Shown piece by piece: positions 28,211 through 42,357 of a DNA stretch of 64,000 nucleotides; within the stretch, counting starts at the first letter, position 1; every line of letters starts with the position of its first letter. The notes under the pieces are model-generated. The model worked only from the letters and a program-made list of their open reading frames with translations, made no database searches and was not told the origin of the DNA. Source of the DNA: Amia ocellicauda (taxonomy: Eukaryota > Chordata > Actinopteri > Amiiformes > Amiidae). A program made the position numbers and the translations under genes. Location: positions 4,626,501-4,690,500 of the forward strand of contig NC_089855.1 in NCBI RefSeq assembly GCF_036373705.1, in the 5' to 3' direction.

Positions 28211-31200
28211 TGTATGTTGCTCTTACCCTCATCTTACCAGCTTTGGTGTTAACTTGTCTCATCATTTGACCAGAATAATATCCTCTATCTCTGGAGCCAC
28301 GATTTTCTTTCTTCATGGAAATGTCTTCCATTTTCAAGACCCAGGATGTCAGTTAGATGATCCGTCAGGCCATTCTAGATCACAATGCCTCTTTCCAAGT
28401 ACACAAGGTATATTCTAACACTTTATAAAAAGAGAGGAACATGAAATACAGTAGTTTATTGGAATATAATTAAATAGGTCTAAATAAAGCACTATTATCT
28501 CCATTGGGGTAAACCACTGATAAAAGGCCTGGGAATAGCTAGGGAGTATTGCCCATGGATGGTGCGGTCCTTGGCGGAATGAAACACCCCTCGCAAGATA
28601 AATCTCCCTTACGTGTCAGTTTGAAGAAACAAATGTGAAATGCAGGTTCATGTTCTCATGGAAACATACTTTTCACACAAATTAAAACAGGTCATCAGCC
28701 TTTCCTTTATACTTCTATGGAACGGATCAAATATGCTGTAGTGTGTACCCAAACTGCGCTGGCATTCGACACCAAGGCAAGACTGGTCTTCCAAGCATCT
28801 TACATTAGATTACCATCTTGCTTCCAATGCAGACAGTCTGGCAGGCACACATGGTAGGTATCTAGACAGATCTCTTCAGCGGTGTTCAGGCTTGTGATCT
28901 GTACACTGAACTAGAAATAAAATACCATTGTTATTTGCACGACATGTTCCCCCAACATAACATTTGAAATACCACGTGTGGCAACTGCACTAAACACAGC
29001 GTTAAACTACCAGACATGAGGATGTTGCACATCACAGCTTTACTGTACAGGTTAACACTGGTCTTTAAACAGCAGGTGTAAAACACAATGACATCTATTA
29101 AGCGTGGGTTTCCTGGTGAGATTCTGGCGTGTGAGTGGCATTCCTGGGAGCCACACCTTTGGGGGATTTTCTACAAATTTTCAGTTTAAAAAATGGAATT
29201 TCGATTTAAAAACTCAAAATTGCCACTTTAAAACTTCCATGATGCAGCTGCAGCAAATGCAAATGTGAGGCGGATGCATTGTGCCTCAAAATCTACAAAA
29301 TGCAGAAAACTTTACAGGACTTTACAGGAGAAAATACTATTGGGACTTGGTGATGACGTTTATGCCAATTTAAATTGAGAAATCAGGAATGAATGTAATC
29401 TGGATGGAAGCTTTCACAATAGTCATATAATCTCAAGCTATAATCTACATATGCAATCCACGGTATTGATTCTTTACAGTTGCTGTTCTTTCCTCTCTGT
29501 TTAAAAGTCGCACTTTTATATTTTTAAGTCGAAATTTCAAGTTGACAAGTAGAAATTCTCAGGTTATGATGCTACGGCATCCCTTTAGTTTTCTCACTGA
29601 CAGAAACCTGTATGTTCTTGGGGGAGTGAAAATTATCTTAACAGAACACACTTGAAAGATAAGCCATTGAGAAAAGTTCAAGACTCTGCATCTCTAGCAA
29701 AAACTGGGCAGCAGCTGCTATTCATGGGTGGGATCTGAGTTCTGATAAGAGGCTATGGGTCTGGAAAGAGCTTCAGTGTGCAGGAAGTTTAATCTATTAT
29801 GCTAGTAGGCTGTGGTGGTTCATGTTACAGGACACTAAAGATTGTCATACCTAGATGAGGAATTTTACAACATTTTCCAGCATCACAATATGAGAGAGGA
29901 ACCCCTTACTTGAACTGTCTACAAAATAAAGTATATAAAGTAATACTTCGTATGTTTTGTTTGTTTGTATGTTTTGTTCTTGTACTAAATTATGACTTTC
30001 CCTCAGAGAATTTACCTAGTGCATAAGACTACTTCCTAATGATGAAGAACACTAAAATCAACGCCATTTTTACAGTTTCTAATCTCTGCTTTTTTACTTT
30101 TCAATTGCATAACTGAACTCAGGGCTGCTATCAAGGAAAACACATTGCTCAACCAGCTCGTTGCCTAAGGTGTAAAAATAGCCAGCGATATTGCAGCTAG
30201 TCACCAAAGGTCATGATTATGAGCCGTATCTTTTTTTTTAGTTTTCTCATCGAAGTTAAATGCCGAAGATAATGTTCTTACAAGTAGCAACTTTTTATTG
30301 AACAAATAGCCTTGAGTGTTCCATGCGTGTTGGTTTCATTTGCTCGATAAGAGCCCATGAGCACTTTGAACCTTCCTGTTGAATAAGTAATAGGCGTTCC
30401 GTTTTAAAAGAGGCCAAAGTCTGTGGTAAGTGTTACAAATTGCATTTTTACAAGTTGCAAGTTCTGCTCGGTGTTAAAAAAACAGAAATAGATTAAGTAA
30501 TTGACTTCCTCAATCACTCATGTTACTCCCCTTTGCGTTTGCACTTCTCCTGAAATGAATAACTACATTGAATATGGTTCTATTTAAATTTCTGGAGGGT
30601 TCAAGACATTTTCATTCACTGTAGCACAACAGTAATAAAACACTGACAGGGTGGTTAATAGTTAACTTACCAGAAGCTGAAACCAGGCATTCTTTCTTTC
30701 TTCTTTAGTTACCTTTTTTTTTAAGAAAACATCTGATTCCTACCACACTTTCTGGAGAGCTTGCAAGTCAGCGGTGACTGTGGACGTGCCTCTGCTCGTG
30801 CCTCTGCTCATGAGCAGTTCTAGGAAGGAGGCTCACTGTCTTCCTCTCAGCATTACAGGAAAACTGTCCTTCTCGTGGTTTTCCTGAGGAGAGCATTTTT
30901 GTGCTCACCACAAAGCAGACTGACACTGGAACCGCAGACACAGTTCAGTAGAGCTTCTCAACGGCACCTTCAGCCTTCCAATCACATGTGATCTCCCAGA
31001 GTCTCCTGAATTGATTTATGAAATGCAATGTTAAGAGTACAGAGACTCAGCCCCCAAAGGCTGACCCTGACAGTCCTGTTTAAACGTGGAATGTGACCAT
31101 GCACCATGAAATATCTCAAAGCTCAGGCATCTCAAGGCCCTTTGCCTGGAAACACATCTGGTTTCTTTATCAGGTCTGTTTGTAGCTTAACACTGAAAAC

Positions 31201-32272
31201 AAATCAGGATCTGATCCTTTGGTCCAAAATATGTGGTTTTGAAAATAGGTTAATGTAAACATTACAGCTCGAGCAGGAAAACATCAAATATTCAGTGCTC
31301 CAAAGTGTGTTCAGGTACTGGAGCAGAATGGTTATTTTATCTAGAGGGGATTTGTTTATTGCCCTGTGTGGCTTATAACTGAAACTGCAAGGGTAAGCAC
31401 TATAAAACTCCATGGTATCAAGATGTTGTGAAGAACAACGTGATAATGAGTCAACATTAGACATATTTGATGAGAACTTTGATCACAAATGGGTCTAATG
31501 AAAAATAATCTATTGTAATTACGATTAATGTTTGCACAGCCAAACATTAGGGGTTTAATATAAAGTTGTGCTGCCCTCTGCTGTTCAAAGTTTTGCACTC
31601 CAGTAGATTTATAAAAGCATTTTATTAATTTAATTGCATACAGTCCACTGTTGCTACAAACACATTGCTTTAGGTTCTTGCAGCTGCATGTGTAAGAAGT
31701 GTAAGAATATCTATTATTCCACCCTGAATTCATTTAATTCATATTTAACTGCTGCTCCATAATGAAAGACAATAAAGGTTTTGTTTGCTTTTCTCTCTCG
31801 ATGACTGATGGTTCATATTGCTAAAAACCATCTTTAAACTGTAGAGATACAATGGGATATTTCACAATTTACATAAAAATATGATTGTAAAATGTTGGTG
31901 AACTCATGTACAAAATTACAAAACAAAGACATCGAAATGTGAATCTTGGGAAATAAACAACAAAACAGATATGGGTGTGCGGTGATTACTGGTACAGATG
32001 GATAAACGTATTATTATAGCAAACAAAGTGAAACAAAACACACTTCCACGAAATCCGTAATCCTTTGATGCATTTTATGTGCTATTAACATCTGTGAAAA
32101 ATTAAAGCTATGAAGTGTCTAGCCAAGCCTTTATAGTTGAACCGTCAGCCTAGCACTCGGGACAAGTTCTACCACAGGTGACCACGTGAAGCTTTTCTGA
32201 CAGTGAAATACTGTACAGCATTTAGTGTGACTGCGTTGTACTCCAGGGTACATTTCCTCAGCCATGGAGTCT
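28211..32272. other. Intergenic region between ACE2 and CLTRN
   Basis: About 4 kb between the LINE upstream of ACE2 and the 3' end of CLTRN. I found no exon with splice signals and conserved-looking codons, and no named repeat. It probably includes the ACE2 upstream region and the CLTRN 3' UTR. Confidence 0.5.
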
Positions 32273-35200
32273 CTATAGTCGTGTGAATCTGTCATCATCC
32301 TCCGCAAAACCTCTGTTGTCAGCTCCTTTGTCTGTGTCCATCACTTCATAGATGATGCCGTTTTCAACCACTTTATCTTGCTTTTCCTCCTCATCCTCCT
32401 CCTCTTCAATCATGCCCTTTTCTTTCCTGCAAGGGGAATGAAAACACCTGGTTTGGTGTGCACTTTTCTTATTTACAATGACTGGTGGGGCTTCTAAGAA
32501 AGCATCGTGAAATAAATCGCTCAGTATCATCATTACAACTATTAGGGCATTTTTTCTTTTTTTTTGTTTCTTTCAGTGTTCAAATCCTGGCTTGTTTGTT
32601 TCAAATTGTAAAGTATAAGGCAAGTGCACCCATACATGGACAAACAATACCTAATGAAGTGACCTGTAGGAACTGGCACAGAGACTGACCTTAAGACTGC
32701 ACAGTCACAGCTGCCCAGAGATGAATCATTGTGTGCACAGTAATGAAACCATTGAAGCATGACATACGAGACAATGATTATATCCCTGAATTACATTGTT
32801 TCTCTCATAAGGGACTTTATGTCTGTGTCAGTTCTTAGATCAAACAGCAACTAACAATTATAGCATTTTTAATGTTTTTTTTCTGCTTTGCATATAAAAT
32901 GCAAGAACTGTGACTGAAGTCATTTGTCAAGGCTGCCTCTTGTATGTCCTTGTCAAGTGCACACATTTTACAGTATGTTTTCTAGTTTGAAACTCAGGTA
33001 GATTCCCTTCTAACACAAAATACTGTAAATGTGAATGAAATAAAAGTGCTTCAATATCAAATTTGCAAAAGCATTTATTGATTTAAGACACTCCATATTT
33101 CTAGTGATATGCATTCTAAAGAATCTGACAAATTAAGGACTGGGATGCCATTTTTAATGAGCAACTACTTTGACTGGGAGGAATCTAAACTGTCCAACTT
33201 AAAAAACCTTAAAAACAGAAGGGGAAAAACATTCTGAAAAAATGTTATGTTTTGTTTGATCTTCTGTGGGGACTAATAATATCTTATTTCAATAGAGCTC
33301 AGACAGTCGTGTGTACTTACCGTTGTTTCTGTACCATTCCAGATATAACGAGAGCAACAATGGCCACCATCACCAAGCTAATGACCACCCCGAACGCGAT
33401 GAGCCAGGGCTGGGTGGATGGTTCGACAGGAGCTGCCAGTGTGGGAGGAATGTCAACGAACTGCAGGGTTTTGTCAGTCAGCAGAAATGCATTATTAATT
33501 CGGTTCCTTGACTTCCTAAGGGACAGAAAGATAGGACTCACGTCTCAATCCACAGAAATATCCAGCAGACTGAAGAAAATATCCCAGGGCAAAGTGGTTA
33601 ACTGTATCTCACTCACTCGGAAAATTATTTAATTAAAAAACGATTAAAGATGAGTGATTTGAACACGCCGACGTTGGCTTAATTAAATGTACGGCTAAAT
33701 TGAATTTTAATATGGTATATGTAGTTCATACATACAGTAACTGGCCACTGTCAGGAGCCGTAACAATGTAAAGACCTGGGACACAGCAGTGTAAGATTTG
33801 ACTGAGGTCCATATAAGGTCCAAATGTCTTTTTCACAAGTGCAAGAAGTTCACACCAGAGTCACTGAAAAATCCTCAACAGCAGTGTAAGAAGAATACAT
33901 TGTTATCATGTTTAGATGTTTTGTTTCTGACTTAAAAAAAAAAAATGTGTTTTCTGAGATATAGTATAGTATAGTATCATTAAAAGACTCGGGTCCTGCA
34001 GTTTCTTATGATTAACCAGGCAGGCAGAATCAACAGTGTGTCTCATAAGAGAATGTGTGTTTTTAATGAAATGTGAATAATGTTTAGGCCAAAGTGATTG
34101 AAGTTGTATAATGCTTTTGCTGTTCCAAAAGGTTAATCCCAGAAAGAAAAAGCCTATTCAAAAGGAATTAACATTTTTTTCATTCTGACAACTTTCATCT
34201 CATTTAAGGAGCCTAGGATATTTGTGCCTGGGTTTGTTTAGGAGCTCAAGGTTTTTAATGGAATATTTTCAATGGCTGCAACATCCCCTTATCAAAAAGT
34301 AGGTCCAAACTTGAGTAATTCAAATACTGTACATAACGTACAATCCTCAAATTATTTCTGTAATGCAGGGACAAATTTGAAACACAGTTTGAAAACAACT
34401 ACAAAAAGGAGCAGTACAGTTTCTCTTTAGAAAGCAGAATGTCTTGTTTCCCTGTGCAACAGTTTCGATAATCTTGTTTCACCCCAAAAAAATACATAAT
34501 ATTCACACGTAATATTTTACAAACGTTCACGTTCAGCCTGTGTTTAATGTCTCCTTATAATGGAGTAAAGATTTCTGTCTTTTGAAACCAAGAAACTATT
34601 ATTAAAACCTTTGTATTTTTTCTCATGTTTCAGTCTTTTAAAATCATTTTAATTTGTTAACAACTGTGGTTTTCCAGTGTTGAGGAACCAAAGCCACTAG
34701 CACTTGCACATTGACTTTTATGTGCACAGTAACAGTAATGCATTTCCTTGAACTGGAGATAATTTACCTGACAGCCAATGCCACATCTTGTTTGGAAACG
34801 AGTTCTGATGTATTTGTAGGTTTTGTCACCACAAACCAGAATGATACCCTTGGAGTTTCATTACAGATAATCACACTGGAGACACTGTATAAAGAGGAAA
34901 AACAAATGTCTTAGAGAGGCATCCTTAAAATCTAATCCAGTAAGCAAGGAACACAGCAGAGATGCATGTATATGAATAGGCTTGTGTTAATTAAATTTGC
35001 TGTACCATATAGTTTAATTCAATTTCAGCTGTAAATAATATGCATAAAGAGAGCTTAGATAAAGAAATCTGTATATAATGTATCTATATAACAACGAATC
35101 CAAATTACATTATTGTGTAGTATGTATAGTAGTCCTCCTATTTGCGGACAACTAGCACATTGATTTAAAGTGTATACTGTTCTCTTTACAACTAATGTGA

Positions 35201-38200
35201 CCATCAAAATAATAACTAATCAATGTATTCATACACACTATTCACACTTTGTCATATAGATGTGAATGAATTATTTGGGAGAGTTTTTAATGTGAAAATA
35301 AATTATCAAGAAATCGAAACATTCAATACATACAAAGAATACAATCAATCTGTGCTGCCTAGTGTGGCACACGTGTTCCCTAAAGCACATATCGGGTTTC
35401 TGAAAAGAGCTGCTGAGAAATTAAACTGTGTTATCAGTTTAAACAAATATTATGCAGCATGTGAACCTCGAGATGAAGAGAGAGAGAGAGATACAGTTGT
35501 CAAGTAAAACCGTTTAGTCAGCATTAATAATGTGACATCACATTATTTTTTTGTCCCATCAATGGCTGGTATCAGGGAACTTTAGATTCAAAACTAGGCT
35601 TCGTTTTGTCATTATATAGCGTGGGAAGTGTTGTCTAAGGACAGTCAACAACCACTTCCAAAACCCAGACCCAATTATAACGAGCTCCTTCCTTTGGAAC
35701 AGAAACGACCCAGCCAGAGAGACTGGTACGTAGTTTCACAAACCTCATTTATTCTTTTGTTCTGGGTTTGTATCTGATTCAGGTTACATTTTAAAGACTT
35801 TACATATGTTGCCATTGATGGTCATTATTGAATTTCATTTGAGGATTCACAGATTTGGCAGTATTCTGTATGAAATGTTACGATGTGCTGGGTGTTTCTC
35901 TCTTACATGCTTGACTGCTTGAAAAATTAGCAGCACTCAGATTGTGCAGGTTACATAATCAAAATACAATAACATTGCCACTGACTAAAAATAGTTTTTT
36001 TGGGGGTAAATATGGTGTGAAAGGGGTGAAAATAATTCACCCATTCCCTGGGTAACTACAAGAAGGTTAAACTTTAAAACACACACACATTAAAAACATC
36101 TTGCTCTGCAAATATGAAAGGCATTTTCTGACCAGATGTCAACAGCATGTTAAATGGTATTTGGTTTCTTTGGGCCTGAGGTTGATCTTTCTTTTCTGTG
36201 GTGTTTGCTTTAGGAGAACAATCGTTGAAAAGTGCTGACTGCAGACAATGAACTAAGAATTGAAATGGTTTCTGTTTGTTCTAGCACAATGCTAAACCAG
36301 GACCTTCCTTCTCCATGAAGCCGGGCATTCTGTCTTTGCTGTGCTAATAAGAGATAAGTAATACTAATTAAATGAGTATCGGTGCTGCTTTATGTTGTAC
36401 TTACTTGTAAGTGTCATCATTGAAATGTCTTCTGACTGCAAATGCAATAGTTGCTCTGAATAAAAACAGTTCACTTTCATTCCAGGCATACTGTGAAAAG
36501 ATAAGAAATATACATTTGTGTGTGTATATATATTATATATTATACATACACACACACACACATATAAACAGTGCCTATAGAAAGTCTAGACCCCTTTTAA
36601 ATTATTATTTTGTTGCCTTACAGTTTCTAATTAAGATACATGTTAAAACAACGATTGTAATGCATCTACACATCCTATCCCACAGCTTCCAAGTGAAGAA
36701 GATATTATAGAAATTTGTAGCAAATTAATAAAAATTCAAAACTGAAATAGCTTGGTTGAATAAGTGTCCACTACTCCCTGTAATAGTAGCTGAATCACCT
36801 CAGGTTTAGGCAATCACCTTCAAAATCACACACCATGTTAAGTAGCTTCAACCTGTGTAAAATTGTAGTGATTCACGTGATTTCCAGATAAATTCAACAG
36901 TTCCTGTAGGTTCCCTCTGCTGGGTTGTGCATTTCAAAGCAAAGACTCAACCGTGAGCACCAAGAGTTTTCAAAAGAACTCTGGGACACAGAGCAGGCGA
37001 TGGGTATAAAAAATACCAAAATCCCTTGGAGCACAGTCAAGAAAATTATTAAGTGGAAGCTGTATGGCACCATCAAAACCCTATCTAGATATTGCCAAAT
37101 CTAGGTGTGCAAAGATGGCAGATACCCATCTTTACTGACTCACAGCTGTAATTCCTGCTAAAGGTGCTTCAACCAAGTGCCACCAAGCACTCGCTCGGTG
37201 GGGTGGAGACTTATCCAGGTATTTTTAACATATATATATATATATATAAACCTGTGTGATATATTGTAGGAACAGTGGCACTTACTGCATCTTTCCCCAG
37301 AGCGGTTTTGATACTTATCCTCACTAGGTTGGCCTCGTCTCCACCTGGGGAAAGAGACATTTTGTTTTCCTGTAGCATCTTTTACTTTACAGGACAATTT
37401 ATAAAGTGAAGACATACCACAACAGACAGCTGTGAGAAACTATAAAAGACACATCCCACCCCAGTGTAGTCTCTTCGTGAGATACTGTGGTGTGTATACA
37501 CAGTGCTCAGCTTAAATAACTTCCTGATGAGTGAAGGAGGAACAATATAATGCTCTGTAGAAAAGCAGAATCACATACTCATTGGGCATGTGCACACTTA
37601 TCCTTTTCCATCTGCCTTCCAGCTAATTCTAGATTGTGCATATTCCATATTATTTTCAGTTCTTCTACAGGAGAGCCCTTTACCTCTATCTGAAGTCACC
37701 CGTAGGAGCATACATAAGTTTACATACTGTGCCTGCAGCGACTCCAGTATTAGCGTAAGGTCACAGGGCATCTGCACAAAGCACAACCTGAGGAGCCCTG
37801 CTGGCCAGGGGGGTCTATGACAGGTGTACCTGGGTGTAAAGGCACTGGGATTGATTTTAAATGTGATACACAGGTAAATCAGTAGAAGGTCTGTGAGGCT
37901 GTGTGCATGCATCATTTGTAAACCCAATCGATTGATTTTAAATTGTTGCTAAAGGAAAGCTTAAAAGCATATTATGTCTGAATTATAAGCAGGAGTTGCT
38001 GAGATCATATTGCACTAGTTACAGCAAATATTTAAGATGTAAAATGTTTCTCCTTACTATGCATACTGTACAGGAATACACGTGCTTGTACACATTTTTA
38101 ATATCCCTTGAATGAAGCTTCAAGTCACAAAATAACTTTTAAAATACAATCTAAATAGTAAATAATAACACAACAGGTCAAACATTTATCTTCATTAATG

Positions 38201-38670
38201 ACAGGAACATTGATGACAAATAAACCAATATTAGATCTGAATGCAAAACATAATAAAATAGTGTTGCTCAAAACATTAAGAACTTAAAGTTGAAGGATAA
38301 CTGCAACTGTGTGAAGAGACAGGGAGCAACTAGAGAAAGTGAATACTTATTCTGTGCAGCTCTACATTGCAGCTGTACAAGGGATGTACTGAGAAAAAAA
38401 CAAAACATTGGTTTCAAATGAGATAAAATCCCTCATAACATGCTGTTCAACTTCAAGTGCCTATTGTAATGGAAATACATACATGTTTTCTATAAAAGAG
38501 GATGGCAATATAGAAAACTAGTTTGCAGGATCTATCCATTATTAAAAACGAAGATAAAAAGACCCAGATGTAGTCAATGCATCTTAAAAAAACGTTTACT
38601 TACCAGGTTGGCAGAGTTGCGTGGCACCAGCCGATATGAGACTGAAAACAAAAACAATTCTTGCTAACAT
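32273..38670 (-). CDS. cltrn: CLTRN (collectrin, TMEM27), complete with 6 coding exons
   Basis: Coding exons: 38604-38670, 37286-37344, 36405-36490, 34768-34884, 33321-33515 and 32273-32426, all in phase, giving 225 residues (human 222). The signal peptide is [17 protein letters not shown], followed by QLCQP as in mammalian collectrin. The ectodomain carries [16 protein letters not shown] and a conserved [13 protein letters not shown] segment. Then comes [15 protein letters not shown], one transmembrane helix ([20 protein letters not shown]) and an acidic tail ending EDDDRFTRL, comparable to the human TEDERLTPL end. Family role: type I membrane chaperone of SLC6 amino-acid transporters in kidney and gut, and a beta-cell protein. 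Exon lengths 59 and 195 and their phases are shared with ACE2 exons 14 and 17, consistent with common origin of the module. Confidence 0.96.
36571..37216. mobile_element. Degenerate Tc1-like element in CLTRN intron 2
   Basis: The left end CAGTGCCTATAGAAAGTCTA and the right end GGTGGAGACTTATCCAGG match the known style of Tc1 element ends in fish. The interior keeps non-coding remnants of the transposase 5' half and lacks the catalytic part. It lies between CLTRN exons 3 and 2. Confidence 0.6.
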
Positions 38671-38789
38671 CCTCACCAGTCATGAAAACTGAGGAAAAGA
38701 GGAAATATCCCACTTGAGGCAATCTTAAACTCCCAGTGGTGAGGGATTACAGTGGGGTGAGACCAAAAGTTAAAAGGGGGGAGGATGGG

Positions 38790-38802
38790 TTTAATCATTA
38801 AT
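38790..38802 (-). promoter_or_regulatory. HNF1-like palindrome upstream of CLTRN
   Basis: TTTAATCATTAAT fits the HNF1 consensus GTTAATNATTAAC at all but the outermost bases. It is 120 bases upstream of the CLTRN start codon. HNF1A is known to activate mammalian TMEM27/CLTRN, so conservation of this input is plausible. Confidence 0.5.
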
Positions 38803-39540
38803 ACCAGCTCTTTAAATCACACACCTCTGCTCACACGGCTCTGCAAACTTTAAAAAAGTGCACACAGGGTTCTGGTACTCATTACTCAGTCAGGTACTCA
38901 TTGAATTCACTCAAGCATAGCAGAGAAAATACAAAATATTTGCTTGTTTAGCAGCCAGGACTGATAACATTCAGAGGCACAGCGGTAGCCAGGATTACTC
39001 CAGATTGTTACTATCTGGTAAACACACAGCTTGACTCAGCCAGTGTTGATTCAGTGCATTGTGCCACTTCAAGCTGTTTGAGTTTCCAGCAGTTTTGCAG
39101 CGACACATAAAATCTATTCTTTCATGTCACGTAGTATTAGAAAGTCATCTTCATTGAGTATTTTTAGTGTAGGATCTTTCTATTCTTATTATATACATGT
39201 ATGACAGATCTATGGTTTATTATATGATAGTAGTCAAACTGGACTTTCCATGTTGGTAACAATCACTGACCTTTAAAACCTTAAATTTGCTACCGTCCAG
39301 AAAAATGATACGCGTGTATGACATCAGACATTAAATCCCATCGCATTCACTTATGCCTCATCAAGGATTTTTCTGCCTATATAGCAAGAATACATTTACC
39401 TAGCTAAACTAGCCTGAAATGTGCGGCTTGTAAGGCTGTTAATTCTTTACCAGAACTATTAATTAACTTATTTTGATGATTTGCTTAATTAGGTCATTCT
39501 TAGGGTTTTTTAAATCTATGACAAAATCCATATAGCATAC
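38803..39540. other. Region upstream of CLTRN
   Basis: No coding sequence is seen. Contains the presumed CLTRN promoter-distal sequence and then the boundary of a CR1-like LINE. Confidence 0.4.
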
Positions 39541-39544
39541 AAGT

Positions 39545-40142
39545 AAGAAAATAAGAAAGCTGACAAACGAGAGGAGCCCATTCGCCCCATCGTGCTCCTT
39601 TGGTGTCCATTAATAACTAAGTGATCAAGTATCCTATCCAGTCTGTTTTTGAATGTTCCCAAATTGTCTCTTCAGCCACATCATTGGGGAGTTTGTTCAG
39701 ATTGTGACGCCTCTCTGTGTGAAGAAGTGTCTCCTGTTTTCTGTCTCGAATGTCTTGAAGCCCAATTTCCATTTGTGTCCCCGGGTGCGCATGTCCCTGC
39801 TGCTCTGGAAAAGCTCCTCTGGTTTGATGTGGTCGATGCCTTTCATGATTTTGAAGACTTGGATCAAGTCCCCACGTAGTCTCCTCTGTTCCAGGGTGAG
39901 AAGGTTCAGTTCCTCAGTCTCTCAGTAGGACTTTCCCTTCAGACCTGGAATAAGTCTGGTTGCTCTCCTCTGAACTGCCTCTAGAGCAGCGATATCTTTC
40001 TTGAAGTGTGGAGCCCAGAACTGTCCACAGTATCCAGATGAGCTCTAACTAGTGCATTGTACAGTCTGAACATCACTGCCCTTGTTCTCAATTCTACACT
40101 TTTGACAATATACCCTGACATCCTGTTAGCCTTTTTAAAGTT
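39545..40142 (-). mobile_element. CR1-like LINE 3' portion
   Basis: Read on the - strand, this encodes the typical C-terminal tail of a CR1/jockey-type reverse transcriptase ORF. The order is LEQRRLRGDLIQVFKIMKGI, then EELFQSSRDMRTRGHKWKLG, then ETENRRHFFTQRGV. A short 3' end with TTTCTTA-type sequence near 39555 follows. Frames are interrupted. It is 5'-truncated at about 40142. Confidence 0.75.
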
Positions 40143-40569
40143 AAAGTTACACATGATGTTTTACACTGTCGAAAACCAGTGAGTAAACAAATATCATTCA
40201 TTTCTTGACATTGACAACACTGCATTACAGGGAACATGCCTTGAACCATTATGCATTATTTTTATAACACACTAACATTACATAGAACATTATTTAAAAT
40301 TTGTATGGGATTTGTATTTTAGTTTGAGACCTGCTTTTGGAAGAGGCTACCATGCATTATTAAGCACTCACACAGCAGACCACACTCGGGTCAAACTTTT
40401 TGTTAACGGTTTTCAACATCAGAAATATGAATAATGTAGTAATACACGGCATGAGTGACATGTTCTGGAGTCCACCTGTCATAAAAAAAAAAAAAAAATG
40501 AGTATGTGAGGAAAAGTACCTGGAAGCGATATCGGGGGCGCCCGCAGCGATCAAACGTACTGTGTGCCA

Positions 40570-42160
40570 GGGCGCTCCATTTTTGATCATTCGTTTTTAC
40601 TTTCCGTTTCTGACCTTTTCAATCTCGAGTTTGGGCTGATGTGGCTTGACCAGAAGAAGGCCTTTGACCAGGTGGATCATGGGTTTTTGTTCAACACCCT
40701 GGAGGCTTTTGGTTCTCATCTTAAACTTCTCTATTTTAAATGTTTTTAGTTTTATTAACACTAACAACGGTCTGAGTCAGCCTTTTCCAGCACAGAGAGG
40801 GATCAGACAGGGCTGCTCTACTCTCTCTCTGTCGAGCTGCTGCTGCACCGGCTCCCTGCCTGTCCGTGTCTCAGTGTATGCCGATGACGTGAATGTCTTG
40901 TGACTCATGACCGGGACGTGAGAGAGCTTCCTCAGAGCCAGATTTAGGCCAAGAGTGGAGCGTTCCTGGAGGGCAGTTGGCAGGGGAAGGTGCCTCCCGT
41001 TCTACCACAGGCGCTGGAGTGGAACAGAGTGGGACTGAAGGTGCTGGGGGTGTATTTGGGCACGGAGGCTTACATGCAGCTAAACTGGGAGGGGGAGACT
41101 ACAGAGATGGCTCATCTTTCAGAGGGAGGGTCCTGGTGATTAATAACCTGGTAGTCCATGCATTGGCACAGACTGGTGTGTATGGATCCCCACCTAGGGC
41201 TGCTGGAGTCAGTGCAGAAGACTCTGGTTAAGTTATTCTGGAGTGGAAACCATTGGCTGAAGCCGGCTGTCCTGTACCTGTACCTTTATTGTTGAATTAT
41301 ATTTTTAAAATGCACTGTTTTGATTCCAGACAGTTTGTTTTAGTTTTTGTGCAGGGTGGAGTCTCCACCCTGGGTCACTTGGTGGACTGGGACGAGTGGA
41401 GGTGGAAGAGCGGCGCTGAGCTGGCCGGGGTGCTGGGCATGACAGGCGTGCCCTCTGTGCGGTTCATGGACAGACCGCTGGTGGAGATTAGAGCCTCTAC
41501 GGCCCCTGCCATGTTGGAGTTTGTCCTGCAGTGTTTTTCAGAGAGGTGGGTCCCGGGGCCCGAGCTCGTGTTCCCCTCGGTGTTGCCGGAGAGGGAGTTG
41601 GGTGAGCAGCCTCGGATGCTGTGGAGTCTGGAGAGAGAGACTGACCTGCAGTTTCACTCTGGAGAGAAGAGGCAGCTCTATACTATGGCTGTTAAAGCCT
41701 TCTTTTTAATGTTTAGGCTACTGACGTCTCTAGGGTGTTTTTCGTAAAGAGCTTTTGATGTTTAGTATTCAATATTCATAAAAGGATCGCCTGGGTCAAG
41801 CGAGGCTAGCCATTTTAAAATCCTGTAAAAATAGGCTGTCCAGTGCAGGTCTTGATGATGTACAATGTATTTTTAAAGTCCTTGTTTCGATTAGGATAGC
41901 GGTGGATTTTTCCTTTTTCAACATGGGCAGAGATATCAGTGGGGGTGTGCAGCAGAGGGTGCAGCATGGGCAAGAGGGGTGCACTCTGATTTTCAATTAG
42001 TCTTTCTAATGCTTTATACGTTTGCTGCCGGTTATTTTTGATGTGTGTTGGGGGTTTATTTAATATATATTTATGTCTTCATACTGGACTGGATAATTTT
42101 TTTGGATTTTATAATTATCTATTTTGTTGTTCAGAATAAAGGAGTTTTAAATCTCAAATA
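40570..42160 (+). mobile_element. Tx1-like (L1-clade) LINE remnant
   Basis: Pieces of reverse transcriptase are in order on the + strand: GLMWLDQKKAFDQVDHGFLF (40640-40700), AQRGIRQGCS (40791-40820) and VSVYADDVNVL (40870-40903), the YADD catalytic box. Downstream, 41253-41747 encodes the C-terminal region with WRWKSGAELAGVLGM, as in Tx1-type elements. Frameshifts and deletions separate the pieces. The probable 3' UTR runs to an AATAAAGGAGTTTTAAATCTC tail near 42136-42156. Confidence 0.75.
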
Positions 42161-42357
42161 TCTGACTTTCTCTCTCTCTCTCCCAGAAGAGAATTCAATC
42201 AGTGTGACTGTGAAGTGAAATGAATAAAACAAGTGATACAATAAGGACATAGATATTAAAAAACAAAAGTGATAACGAAATAGTGAATAAGAATAAATAA
42301 GTGCAACAGTGTAAGTGACGAGGGGGACAGCAGTACGCCGGAGTCAGCGTAGTAGTG

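Noticed and set aside
35223..35507. 94-residue open frame in CLTRN intron 3
   Set aside because: No splice context, no recognisable motif, ends in a GA microsatellite; likely chance.
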